Assembly: GCA_022829145.1 (NCBI GenBank)
Contig: CM040753.1
Coordinates: 3,618,149 to 3,682,148, forward strand
Direction: 5' to 3'
DNA length: 64,000 bases
Source: Albula goreensis
Taxonomy: Eukaryota; Chordata; Actinopteri; Albuliformes; Albulidae
In this document: piece by piece, positions 50,601 through 61,482 of the stretch
Position numbering within the stretch: position 1 is the stretch's first letter
How the letters are laid out: every line of letters starts with the position of its first letter
Translations under genes and position numbers: made by a program
Notes under the pieces: generated by a model
What the model was told of the DNA's origin: nothing
The model's input: only the letters and a program-made list of their open reading frames with translations
Database searches by the model: none

Positions 50601-51510
50601 AAAACCGCATAAAAAAGATTGAATCCATTTGAAAATTGCTTTATCTGTAGAGAAAAATACAGCAGCATTGTCATGTTAGATAATGGAAACCACTCAAAGA
50701 AGAGAAAAAAAAATGAATCAAACAGGAAACACATTTATAAATGAGGCCGTGTCCTGTTTTGGGTGGGAGGAGTGTGGTTCCTCCTGCCGCACGCACACAC
50801 CTCAACCTCACACAGGCACGCACCTATGTGCGTGCTCACTATCTCTCTCAGACATGAAAACCGCCACTATAGAGGGAGCGCCTATACAGTGCATACATAT
50901 CTAAAGAAAACAGCAGTTCAGTTTCTGATAAAACAACATAGGCATTTCAAAGGGGCCAAAAATAAATAAATAAATGAATAAAAATCTATGAAGCAAGATG
51001 AAAGGGACTGAGAGTACAGGGGGAATGAGGAAGAAGGTTAGGAATATACAATCAGTTTCCCAGCACCAGAAAAGTTCTCCAACCCTCTGAGTATCGGGTT
51101 TACGTTCATGAGCTCCCACACACACCCACTCTGGACACTGCTGGGTTACAAAATCCATACAAGCTTTAAAAGTGACTAAATAGGAAATTAACTTCGTTTT
51201 CCTTCAAAAGGTGCTGCTCTAAATACGATAGCTGGACCTGAAAGCACCTAAACCAGATTAAGCCCCATCAGGCCTGACCCTGCCGGCCGGGCTGGGGGGC
51301 GCAGAGTGGGGGCAGGGGTGATGCGTGATCCGGGCTCAAGTTTCATGGCGATTGTATTTTTGGGACTTGAATCTAATTTTAGGGGCATGACGTTGTTGCA
51401 TTGTCTTGTCCCTTGTCTCACTGGCAATGGGTGATGATGCTGTGTCACAGCCTGCAGACATAACTGTATCATTGGGTCATCTCCCTCCACACATCTGTAT
51501 CCTGGTTAGC
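50601..51510. other. Unique non-coding DNA with a small perfect hairpin
   Basis: gcacgcac at 50816-50823 and gtgcgtgc at 50828-50835 form a perfect 8-bp stem with a 4-nt loop. No gene or transposon end seen. Confidence 0.5.
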
Positions 51511-51660
51511 CTGGGCTGGGCTGGGCTGGGCTGGGCTGAGCTGAGCTGAACTGAACTGGGCTGGCCAGGGCTGAGCTGAGCTGAGCTGAGCTGAGCTGAG
51601 CTGAACTGAACTGAACTGAACTGGGCTGGGCTGGGCTGGGCCAGGCTGAGCTGAGCTGAG
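51511..51660. repeat. (CTGRR)30 pentanucleotide array
   Basis: Exactly thirty 5-bp units in register. Order from the left: five CTGGG, two CTGAG, two CTGAA, one CTGGG, two variants (ctggc, caggg), six CTGAG, four CTGAA, four CTGGG, one ccagg, three CTGAG. The homogeneous blocks show repeated local expansion. CTGAG/CTGGG pentamers with frequent AGCT resemble mammalian immunoglobulin switch-region sequence, and G-rich clusters on one strand favour R-loops. No immunoglobulin gene is visible, so the likeness is probably convergent. Confidence 0.95.
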
Positions 51661-53619
51661 CTTGCCTAGCTGATAAAATCAAAAAATAGGTCATTTGGGG
51701 TTACGATGGAGGTTGTTTTTTTCCATTTTCTTGATAAATTGACTTTCATTGAAAAAGAAGTTTTGCCTGCTTTTGTGAGTAGAACTCTTGGAAGGTTTAG
51801 CTGATATTAAACCCAGGAACATGCTCTCCTGTTAATTATGTTCACTGATCCCAATTAAAGTCTGTTCCCACTGGCAAGGTCCTTTTGAAAAGATTAACAA
51901 CATCAAACACTCAGGTCTCTAAAAATGAGCTAATTATGAAAATTTTAAAAATAAATCTTAATTATCCACAACCACAACATATTTGATGGCTATTCCAGTT
52001 ATTGGTTCATTAAAATTGACTAAGTCAAAGCAAACAACCATTGTGCTATTCAGACTATAGCAGAACAGATGTATGTGGTGGATTTACAGATACAAAAATG
52101 TCATCATTTTTCCCTGATGACAGTTCAAATGTTTTTTTTGTTAATTAGCACTTAATAGCATCATATAGCAATTAATCACAGGTGCCTGAATTCATACTGC
52201 TACACTGGCTTAGCTTGCTTTGTTCATTACTTATTATGTGAAATTTGTATAAATGAGCTTCATCTATTCTGTACCTAAAGTGAGAACTGTTTATGGGAAA
52301 ATGGGCCTTTTCCCACAATGCACCTACATCCTGGAATACACTGCAGAAGACCCTCAGGCTAGGAGAGACAGTGTCTGTGATTGAGCACCATATATTTGAC
52401 AGCTGTATCTGTTTTAAGATTTGAATTATTGTGATTTCATGTTGTAAATAAATAAAAAAAAAATAAGCATAAGCCAAGATGGGGAATGTTGGAATGTTAG
52501 CTCCTGATGGTTTCTGCTTTCTCGTGTATATGTGGGGAAAGGAGAGCTCCAAAAGCTCTTTTCAATTGTTGTTTTTAAATTGAAAAACATATTTCAAAAT
52601 GTATTGAGAACACTGAATGCATGGTCTGTATGTCACAAATGCATGACTTTTAAATGAAAATACCTTCAGTGGATAACACAAGGTTTTTCTGTGTTTGTTC
52701 TACTTTATACGTCAAATCCATGAATTCACTCACAACAAACCCTCCCCTAACCTAACCTCATCTATTCATCTATGAGCATTATTAAAATTCCCAATATTCT
52801 ATGGTTTGGTAAGAAGCCAAAGTAACCTTGATTCAAAAGTTCCGAAGACTGAAAAAGTTTGAATTAGACAGACAGAGCATAAGCTGGTTGTATTTTGCTT
52901 TATTTGTATTAACATGCAAGAAAAATAAATAACCTTTCTTTCTGGATTTTCATCTGGCATCTGCAAGTAGGCACATTGCTTTAAAATGAGTGGCTATGTC
53001 AAGCATTTGGTAAATGTATGACATTTTCAAGAAAATAAACATGTGCATAATGTCTGAAATATTTGTTAAATCTCACCTTCAGTTTCACAGAATCTACATT
53101 ACATAAACATAAAAAAATCAACATTTGCATTTAATCTGCACTCAGTGTATGGCATATATGCTAAATATGTTTATCATTTAATAAACGTTGGACTGAATGC
53201 TCTGAATATGACATTTCCTCATAAATATAATACCTCTGGGGCTACATGCAGGATCAAGTGTACCTTTATTAGAACAGGGGAAGCGTGTTCAGTTCATTTT
53301 ATTGTTTGTCAAATTACCACTCTGTGTAATAAATGCCACATATAGCTTTTATACTGACACTGTGTGTTCAGCTAGCACTGCACAGATTTGTTTATTAACC
53401 CCATGCCCCTTCTATTGCTCTTCTTACATCACTCTTATTTTTACTAGTTTCGGGGCTCCACTGGGTGTCCATAAAGAGGATCCCATTACCCTGTTTTATG
53501 CATGTATCTGAGGGAGTGAAGGGCTCTGGTATTGATGAACATAAAAAGAGAGATTCCTCCTCCCTCGTTATGCAGGCTGGATGCTCTCATGAAGAGAGAC
53601 GGTCTGTTAAAACCACAAT
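51661..53619. other. AT-rich unique non-coding DNA, no gene seen
   Basis: No repeats with defined ends, RNA genes or coding signal. A minus-strand frame at 52172-52552 (126 codons) has no recognisable content. Confidence 0.6.
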
Positions 53620-53860
53620 AAAACCGTCTCGGTGTGCTGCTGCGCCCCGCGGCCTGGCGTTCTCATTACAATGCGCAGCGATCGCGGAGCAGAGCGGCTC
53701 CCCGCGGCAGAAGTGGATCCCTCTCAGTGCGTCTGTAAAGAGCACCTGTGCACGGTGTGGTGGGGGTCACATTCTCACTGGGGTGGTGAAGCTGCTGTGT
53801 GCGCCATTTTGATTTCCTCTGAACAGCGAGGCCTTCAATTTCATTACGGAACTTAGTGGG
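53620..53860. promoter_or_regulatory. CpG-rich unique block, candidate conserved element
   Basis: gtgctgctgcgccccgcggc and acaatgcgcagcgatcgcgg give dense CpGs in otherwise AT-rich DNA. Both plus frames across it are open only because stops are rare in GC-rich sequence. No promoter motifs are clear. Confidence 0.3.
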
Positions 53861-54015
53861 GGGGGGCAGGCGGATGCACTCTACATTTTCACAGATAGCA
53901 CTGAAGACTGTTGGGATGCTATTGTGAGTGATGGCCCAGCCCCAAACCCTCTACCTCCACCCTCCACAAATTATACCTGTGGGACAGAAAAACTAGATGG
54001 AACAAAGTCATCCTG

Positions 54016-54057
54016 TCTCTCTCTCTCTCTCTCTCTCTTTCTCTTTCTCTTTCTCTC
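54016..54057. repeat. (TC)n / (TTTCTC)n microsatellite
   Basis: About 11 TC units followed by three ttctct-type hexamers; an imperfect pyrimidine tract continues to about 54076. Confidence 0.95.
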
Positions 54058-54719
54058 CCCTTGCTCTCTCCCTCCTTAGCTTATATTTTGAACTCTCCAT
54101 TCACATACAGAACCCTGACCTGATAGCTGGGTCAAGACCTGCGGTCTCTTCACCAAATATAGCTTCTGAGTGGCTCACACTCAAAAGTGTGTTCTCAAGC
54201 TGACAGTGATGGGTTTTGAAACATATGACTTGGATTTCTCCCTCTACAATGCTTTTTTTCTCCCCTGGGAGGAAAAGGTATTGTTGAGCACATTTTTTCT
54301 CGTATCTGTTGTGTAACAGCTTCTTTTCTTTGCCAGTTCCCTTTGGTTTTTTTATGTGCAGAGAGAAACTGTGACACATAAAGGGGTTTTTATCTCCCAC
54401 AAACGGTCTGCTTTTCCTCTGGCAATCACATTTAATAGAGCCTCCCTGATATTAAGCATTTTTACCCATTTTTAACTGAAACGCTTAAATATGCCAAACA
54501 TTTCAGCAACTTGTCCTGATTCAGCCAATGATTAAACCGTAATATAAAAAGTTTCAAGTACAAAGAAATGCAAGACATTTTTTTTTCCAAAAACACAGTT
54601 TTACCAAAAAGATTGTCCCAGAGACAGCGATAGCTTGTGCAATTACTGATTTCATCACTAGCACGCAGTAATACATTAAAATAATGGGCGCAATAGTGAA
54701 TAAAACCCAGACCAATCAC
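54058..54719. other. Unique non-coding DNA, no gene seen
   Basis: AT-rich unique sequence; overlapping minus-strand frames of 60-116 codons have no recognisable content. Confidence 0.55.
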
Positions 54720-54990
54720 AGTATGTGTTGTTCCCCTTTGCATGGAGCCGGGGAAACTGCCTGCTCTCCTGATGAGAAAACGGCCGCGCGTCGCAGGGAT
54801 TTGTGACTTCATTACGGAGAGATGGGTCCTGAATGTGGGGATAGCGGGGGGTGGAGCACAGTCTTAGACCTCCTACAGGGTTAATTCCAGGTGAGACCCA
54901 TGCGCGGAAATTAACAGCCCGATTTAATGCTCACTCCCTGCCTCGCAGCGGCCAGTATTAATGCGACTCCACCGCGGAGTGTTTGTTTTT
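54720..54990. promoter_or_regulatory. CpG-richer unique block, candidate conserved element
   Basis: Contains clustered CpGs (aacggccgcgcgtcgcaggg, cctcgcagcggccagtatta) alternating with TAAT-type and octamer-like (tttgcatgg) motifs. No repeat or coding signal explains it. Confidence 0.3.
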
Positions 54991-55127
54991 TTAATTTAAT
55001 TGTTTATTTATGTGTTTACTCGTTTACATGTTTGGTTAATTCGAGTGGAAGACTTCAAAGGCCTGTACCAGCCAATCTGACTGCTGTTCTGTCCATTAAC
55101 TCCAACATACCTGCATCAGCAGTGCGA

Positions 55128-55485
55128 CTTTATGGACAGGAGAACTGCATATGGTACGTAATGTGCGTGAGAATATAGCGCATGCCACTTGGGATATCAT
55201 TTTTGTGTCATGTGATTTTCATGGCCAATAAACCAACACATTCACTGACGTGAAACTTTGGTTTTTAAAGTGCAGGTTGTGAAATCTTGGCTGGCAATAG
55301 CACTTACCTCACTGTACCTTTATGGACGGGAAAACCACATGGGATCTGTAATGTTTGTGAGAAATCTCTGGAAATCACTCTTTTTTTTATTTCTATGGGC
55401 AAAATACTCTGGCATGTAAATCTTTGGTTTTGGGTCATTTTAAGGTGCAGGATGTGAAATCTTGGCTGGTGATAGCACTCAGCTC
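55128..55485 (+). repeat. Diverged tandem duplication, about 190-bp unit, two copies
   Basis: Copy 1 (55128-55310) starts ctttatggacaggagaactg and ends tgtgaaatcttggctggcaa + tagcacttacctc. Copy 2 (55318-55485) starts ctttatggacgggaaaacca and ends tgtgaaatcttggctggtga + tagcactcagctc. In between, taatgtgcgtgaga/taatgtttgtgaga and actttggttttt/tctttggttttg also align in order. Copy 2 is about 15 bp shorter. It is a dimer of unknown function. Confidence 0.85.
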
Positions 55486-56119
55486 ATGTCCTAACATTGA
55501 TCTCTTAGCACAGATGCTACTCCACTGTGCATGTACTTTCTATATCTGATTTCAATCACATCCTTGCAGAACAAACAAATGTTTAAATTCAGTAAAAAAA
55601 AAAAAAAAAAACACACACGCACGCACATTTCTTTTGGTTTGTCTGGCTTTTTGATGGCTGGCTGGTGCGCACATCAACGGTGCGCATTGCTTGTAGTGAT
55701 TTCTGAGGCTGTGATTTCTTAAAAGTGGGTTGACACGACTCACAGATGTATATAAATTTAAACATAAAAGTAGATCACAACTTGCTGTGTGTTGGCAATG
55801 ACAATACACTCATTATAGTCAAAGTAAAAAAAAAGCACGGCGCCTCTTCTCCCGCGATCACGGTGTATCTAAACATTGTCACCGTGGCAGCACGTCAATA
55901 TATTTCCTGCGCAAAGGAATGTTTTTGCATGCTGCCATCTGTAGATAGAAAGTTTTATATTTATGTTAAATCCTCTGTGGCCCGGTATCTTCTAGTCCTG
56001 CCTCTGCTTTAAAGACATTCAGCTCTCTGGCAATTCTACCTGAATCACCAGCTCCTTAATTAGAATTTAAAAGTCAAAGCAGGCAGGAAAATGTGTCACA
56101 TTAAAAAGGTTAAAGTAAA
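55486..56119. other. Unique non-coding DNA with an A run and CA tract
   Basis: An A run (about 55594-55610) followed by acacacacgcacgcaca. No gene seen. Confidence 0.55.
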
Positions 56120-56488
56120 CCTCCGGGTGGCTCACAGGGTAAGACGTTTGCCTGGGAGCCCTGAGATCGGGGTCTGGAACCTCGTATTGGCGAGGCAACA
56201 ATTGGCCAGCCTCGCTGCAGACGATAAGGGGAAGCTGGCTAGGTTTGTTGGTCTCATTGCCATAGTGCCCCCTCTGGTCATGCTGGGCACCTGCGGCACG
56301 AACTAAGACTACATCTTCCTCCGACATCATAGGCAGTTTGCGTTCAGTGGCGCGGCTGTGGGTAGAAGAAGCGAGATCATAGTCATGTGAATTGGAGGAA
56401 TCACGTGTCCGGCCTCTCTCCCAAAACCGACAGAGCGGGTGCTGTGGGGAGGTCAACAAATTTGGTTGAGTTCATGTTGGGAAAAATC
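56120..56488 (+). mobile_element. SINE-like dispersed repeat, copy B
   Basis: Aligns along its length with 26739-27100. The head reads ctccgggtggctcacagggt, with box A-like tggctcacaggg, and ggtctggaacct is a degenerate box B. The shared core includes caacaattggccagcctcg. The 3' part contains cacgtgtccggcctctctcc and ends near gttgggaaaaatcatg. The copy is diverged, without a visible target-site duplication. A minus-strand frame of 130 codons over it is an artefact. Confidence 0.7.
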
Positions 56489-56541
56489 ATGATAACAAAA
56501 GAAACAGCAGGGAGAATGGAGTTGCATTAAATATTCAGACT

Positions 56542-56719
56542 ACCATGGGCGCCCCGGTAGCTCATCCAGTAGAGCGCATATGGCCCAGGTTCGAATCCGG
56601 CCTGGGCCCTTTGCTGCATATCCTCCCCTCTCCCTCCCCTGCACTTCCTGTCTGCCTCTCTACTGCAACTGTCAAATAAAGTGGAAAAATCCCCAAAAAA
56701 ATAATCTTTGAAAAAAAAA
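56542..56719 (+). mobile_element. tRNA-derived SINE insertion with 9-bp target-site duplication
   Basis: The head gcgccccggtagctcatcca contains pol III box A (tagctcatccag, 56558-56569). Box B is a perfect ggttcgaatcc at 56589-56599. The body (ctttgctgcatatcctcccc ... cttcctgtctgcctctctac ... tgtcaaataaag) and an A-rich tail follow. The spacing between boxes is shortened, so about half of the tRNA-like head is deleted. The insertion is bracketed by attcagact at 56533-56541 and 56720-56728. The box B, tail and duplication indicate a comparatively young insertion. It is not a functional tRNA gene because the cloverleaf cannot form. Confidence 0.92.
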
Positions 56720-57644
56720 ATTCAGACTCAACCCAAACCTGGCTGTGTGGCTCTGATGGTCAGGTGAGGTGGCTGCCATGAAGGATACCAGCTTTGAATC
56801 TTGTAGTGGAGTGAGACATTCTGCTTCAATATGTCAAATGCAATCCCAGCAGAGCTAATGTAGTTACGGTATGAGGTACCACGGAGTCTGTCTGCCATGA
56901 TGCTGCAGACCGCTCAGCTGACAAATAAGACCATGACAGAGACCTGACAGGGTTCTCAGGAGGAATCGACAGAGGGGATCATTATCACATAACGCGCTTG
57001 TCAGAGTCGTGATCTCAATTGCATACCCACCTAATAGTACGTGGACTGATGTGACTTTAAACCCTAACTGGCATCTGAGAACTAAGCAGGCAAGCCGATT
57101 GGTCAATCATGAAGCCAGACCAACCAATCAATGTGGCCATGTGTGTATCTGCGTCACAAAATGATGAAGTAATGAGTTGTAGATGTGACTTTGCTTCAAG
57201 GCACAAAATGGCCATAGCTAGTAGCAGTGTTACTAGCTACATTATGAGTATATGGTTGATTGGTGGAGCTAGTGGTACTGGCACTTTTCAAGTATTTAAT
57301 ACTCTATTATTCATTAAAGACTGAGGGATTTTGGCAGATTTATACATTCTCAGTAACCTTTTGTCTACCCTGCTGGAAGTACCTTTGGAAATAATATCGA
57401 TTAACCCGGCAGAAATGAAAAAGTTTACTGAATAAAAATAATGATTGCAGCTGACTGAGGGACAGATCAGTATGGCCACGGATACAGGGTCTTTGAGTGC
57501 TGTGACTGCGGGTTCAGGAGGTCAACAGGTGTGAGCTGAATCCGACTTTAATATTCCTCCTTTTTATGTGAAGATCGCTCACTTATCCTTTAAAGTTTTC
57601 CCACGGAGCCGAACTCGCGCAGTTCTCCTGGAGGCTTTCGGTTT

Positions 57645-57673
57645 GTCTTCGGAATGACCTGCATTCCGACGAC
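57645..57673. promoter_or_regulatory. Inverted repeat with paired TEAD-type ggaatg/cattcc sites
   Basis: The arm gtcttcggaatg (57645-57656) is followed by a 5-nt spacer and cattccgacgac (57662-57673); the arms are complementary at 11 of 12 positions. Each arm contains the TEAD (MCAT) core ggaatg/cattcc. Two divergent sites on one face could bind a TEAD dimer; this is inferred from motifs. Confidence 0.35.
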
Positions 57674-58480
57674 ATGAGCGGCATGGCAACGCTTCTCTTC
57701 AGATTTAATGAGCCCCCTTGGGTACGAGGTCCGAGGCCCCCCCCCCAAAAAATCAGTCAGACGCAATTCACCATCAAGGGTTATGACATAGGGGGATGCT
57801 TGTGAATGACGGCCCAATGTCAAAATAACACTGCTCCATTTTACACGAAATAAACCTGTCAACAATTCAGGAAAATGTAGATTAGTCTGGGCTGCAGTCA
57901 GACTCTGATGTGGATAGATGAGGAAGACACAATTCACCACTGAGGTCCGTTACACGGGATGTATGAGAAAACCTAACAGACCAACGCCAGCACAGTACAG
58001 GTCAATTTTTACACAAAACTAACCTGTAAACTATGTAGGGAAATGCATGAAAATGTAGATAAGAGAGGGATGTAGTGATAGCGATTAGTTTGAGGGATGA
58101 GTGAAAGTGATTAATTAGGGGAATAGCAAGAGGAAAAATGAAATGCCTTACAGTATTTTTTAACGACATACAACCTTTATTAATTTGCCATAAAATATTT
58201 GGCAACTCGAATGGCAAAGCAGCGGCTGGGCAATGGAAATGGCCATGCCAATGATTGCGCAAACAGACATGTGACTTCAAATCCGATTCATTCGCATTTG
58301 CGTATCCTTTCAAAAGATCAGGCGTGGTTGTTCCATCTCTGTATGTTTTCGCTGACCTTGCCGAAGACGTGAATCCACACGGGCTGATACATTTTTATTC
58401 TCTCCTGCAAAGAGAGCATAATGGAGCGGCTCAAAGCCTCTCAATCACCACGGCTCTCGTTCCTTTTCAAGTGGCCATGT

Positions 58481-58503
58481 TTTAATGAGGGCCGGCCATT
58501 AAA
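58481..58503. promoter_or_regulatory. Inverted homeodomain-type repeat tttaatg...cattaaa
   Basis: Perfect 7-bp inverted arms flank a 9-nt GC-rich spacer that contains ggccggcc. TAATG/CATTA are homeodomain core sites, and the surrounding 58340-58620 block is CpG-richer unique DNA. Motif-level evidence only. Confidence 0.35.
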
Positions 58504-58630
58504 GCGCTCGCGCTGTCACCGGCGATGGATGTGCTGTTGAAAGAACAGTGCAGGGATCAGAGACCTGGAGACGATCAAAGACTCACGGCAAAGCCGCGTT
58601 TCCAGCAAGCTAATAACATCATCCCCTTTT

Positions 58631-58862
<232 letters not shown>

Positions 58863-60208
58863 GTTTGCTGGCCATGAAATCATAGGGATTCTCCAGGGAC
58901 TACATCACAGAACAAATAATGGACAAAGATAAATGTTTCTGTACATACACAATTAATTTCTCTTCTCTTACACTGATTAATTGATCAAAGATTTTGCACA
59001 CATGAAACAAATGAGCAAGAGAAACAGAAATGTATCACTGAGCACCAAATGTTTGTATTTAACACATTTTTTCTTTTTAAATCGTGTGCGAAAATCTTTA
59101 ATCTTGAGTGCCCACATGCCCCATGAACATGCTTAGAAACGTTGATAGGAGGAGAGAAACATTGACTGAGGGTTCCAGAGAAGAGAGCGAAGGCCAAACC
59201 GTCTGAGCCTGGTCTCCATCAGAAAAAACACACATCCCAGTCTGAAGATGCTAACCCCCATGACTCAGCTCGCAGACGATGGGAGAGGGTCGCATTAGAT
59301 TAAATCGCTGCTCAATCCCATGGATTTATTGGGTTTATAATGGTTTCTGGAGATGCTTTTCTTCAGACTATGGATAATTGGCTTGTAGCTCTGTGTGAAA
59401 AGCTTAAAATGGGAAAATAATTGCATGGTTCTGCCCCCTTTCAGCTTAAAAACAAAGTATGTTTTATATAGGTATGCCATAACTGCCTATTTTGATTCAT
59501 GTGGGCAAACTTTCTTCAAGTTTGCTCAAAAAATATGAGAAATTTTCACCAGATAAACAGTAAATAAGGACAGAGTGTACTTTCTTCCTGGTTACCCTGG
59601 GCAATGTCAGGTTTGCCTCAGGGCTAACTGAATGAAGCATTTTGCTGGACAGAGTCACACTGTCTACTGTATATGACAGCGGCTCATGGGGAAGACTGTC
59701 TTTTGGAAGTTAATATCCAATATACATTTCACATACCTTCAGTTTACCATTCACACAGCAAGAGATGGCCTCCACAGCCCACCATGATGGGGATATTTCA
59801 GGAGTAAAGCAAAATTAAATTCACAGGCACAGTGGTTAAAGAGGACAGAGGATTGCAGGTTTGAATCCTGAGTTTGGGAGTGCCATTTCTATCTTTAAAA
59901 CGCCAGTGACTGGGGTTGTATAAATAACTCAGATGTGCAGCTCTGTCAGTGTCACTATCATTAATCAAGACAAAATTAATTTTAAAAGTTTAGCAGCCAT
60001 TTTTATATATAAAATTAGTTTTAAAAAATATTTGATAATAGTATCCTCAGACTGCCCCCTATCTGCAAATAAGGGCACTGCAAATCACCTGATCTGCAAA
60101 AATGGTACTCTAAAACAATGTGGTCCTATATCGAGCGATTATCCAACCATTAGGGGACATTAACAGCCATTGGCTTTTGATGGCTTTACTCTACAGAGCA
60201 ATGGCACT
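58863..60208. other. Unique non-coding DNA with a possible SINE head at 59826-59900
   Basis: cacagtggttaaagaggaca and gcaggtttgaatcctgag resemble box A and box B of a tRNA-derived SINE, but the body is not recognisable. No other features. Confidence 0.4.
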
Positions 60209-60282
60209 AATCTATACAACCATCGACAGGTCAACGGTTCGTTAAAAGGTTTGTCAAAAGGTTCGTTAATGGTTGATAGATT
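60209..60282. repeat. Inverted repeat, 14-15-bp arms, with internal direct repeat
   Basis: aatctatacaaccat (60209-60223) pairs with atggttgatagatt (60269-60282), one unpaired base. The loop contains two copies of ggttcgttaa. Probably a small fold-back repeat. Confidence 0.7.
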
Positions 60283-60923
60283 GAATTTATTCAGATAATA
60301 ATCAGAAGCTACATTAGGAAGTTCAGGCAGGCTCTAGTACATAAAGTTAAAGTTGCTAAGGCACTTAAACTTACCAAGGCTAACACAAGACAACTGGAAA
60401 AACCTTGCAGTCCATTGGGTGCTGGGGAGAGCACATACCAATCCAGCATGCACCCACAGGTCAACAACAGCACTGCTGACCAAAAATCTTTACAATCTGA
60501 GGATACATAACATTATGAATTTAGAGGAACCTGACACGACAACAATATACAATAAAAGATCAAAAGAATACAGCTCAACAAGTGATAAAAAAATACAGAA
60601 TTCAACAATAGCAAAAAAAATGTATAAAATGGCTAATTAAATTTTGTATAGCAGCAAAAAGGTTGTTACCCAAGAAATGAGCAAACAACTCCTGAAAAGC
60701 TTTTATTTTACTCTGGGTGTAAACTGGGTGAGTTGTGTTCCCTCCGCTGTTCGTCTGTCGTTATCGGCGCGTACGCTGTTGCTCACAGTGTAGAGCAGCT
60801 TTCGGTTCTCCTGTCAGGCGGTTAGACAGTCCCTAGCGCATCGCTGCGGTGAAAAGCAACTAAAATGTAGTGATCTGACCTGGAAACTTTCCAAAACCAA
60901 AATCTGGGAGAAGCTATTGCATA
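60283..60923. other. Unique non-coding DNA, no gene seen
   Basis: A 95-codon plus frame (60353-60640), rich in Asn, Thr and Lys, has no recognisable content. No transposon ends seen. Confidence 0.5.
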
Positions 60924-60985
60924 GTGACAGTAAGATAATAATAGTGACTCAATTGTCAAGGTCATTGTTACTATCTCACTGTCAC
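60924..60985. repeat. 62-bp fold-back (arms gtgacagtaagata / tatctcactgtcac)
   Basis: The arms at 60924-60949 and 60960-60985 pair with only a few mismatches. No TA or longer duplication is clear. It is a MITE relic or simple palindrome lying 18 bp left of the hAT element. Confidence 0.75.
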
Positions 60986-61003
60986 AAAGGGATTCCCCTT
61001 GAG

Positions 61004-61474
61004 CATTAGCGTGCTTGGTGGGGTGGGGGGGGGTTAAAAAATGCAGCAAAAGTGCCATCCTATGTGCCCCCACACACAAGAAAGCATGAAGTGCCCAGCA
61101 GAGTTGCCCTATATATGAGAAAATGTGATAAAATGCCATAATGTGATAAAATGCCATCTACAGTGCCCTTTCAGTGAAGAAAATGTAATACAGTGCCCTC
61201 TAGAGTATCCTTCCAGTGGATGCAATGTGATGAAGAGCCCTCTAATGTTACCCTTTGAATGAGAAAATTGTAATAAAGTGCCCACTAGAGAGAAAACGTC
61301 GTGCCTGTTCATTTTTAAAAACCCAGTGAAAATGCCCTCCTGGGTGCCCCCACGCGTGAGAAATGCCCTCCTGGGTGCCCCCACGCGTGAGAAATGCCCT
61401 CCCCATGGCATGAAGGAGGTACCCTTTTCAATTTTTTTCGCCCCTGCCCCTCAGACGGCCTGAGCATGCCACTG
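61004..61474. mobile_element. Non-autonomous hAT-type element, 471 bp, perfect 8-bp duplication
   Basis: The element is bracketed by identical cccttgag at 60996-61003 and 61475-61482. Its ends are an imperfect inverted pair: cattagcgtgcttgg on the left and, on the opposite strand from the right, cagtggcatgctcag. An 8-bp duplication plus CAGTGGC-type ends fits the hAT superfamily. The interior contains a degenerate array of about 40-bp units (aatgtgataaaatgccatct, aatgtaatacagtgccctct, aatgtgatgaagagccctct, ttgtaataaagtgcccacta). It also holds a perfect 31-bp tandem duplication (61330-61360 and 61361-61391). No transposase is encoded. Confidence 0.88.
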
Positions 61475-61482
61475 CCCTTGAG

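Larger units (their letters stand above)
56729..58630. other. Unique DNA with candidate regulatory inverted repeats
   Basis: A faint SINE-head-like stretch (56750-56810) cannot be delimited. CpG-richer parts at 57560-57730 and 58340-58620 contain the two inverted repeats listed separately. A ten-base C run lies at 57737-57746. No gene seen; frames of about 100-116 codons are featureless. Confidence 0.45.

Noticed and set aside
51511-51660. True immunoglobulin switch region
   Set aside because: No immunoglobulin constant exons are visible nearby and teleosts are not known to class-switch; the likeness is in repeat composition only.
56067-56459. 130-codon minus frame
   Set aside because: It overlaps the SINE-like copy B and shares its sequence with a non-coding copy A.
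56542-56620. tRNA gene at the perfect box B
   Set aside because: The cloverleaf cannot form because the region between boxes is deleted, and SINE body, A tail and target-site duplication follow.
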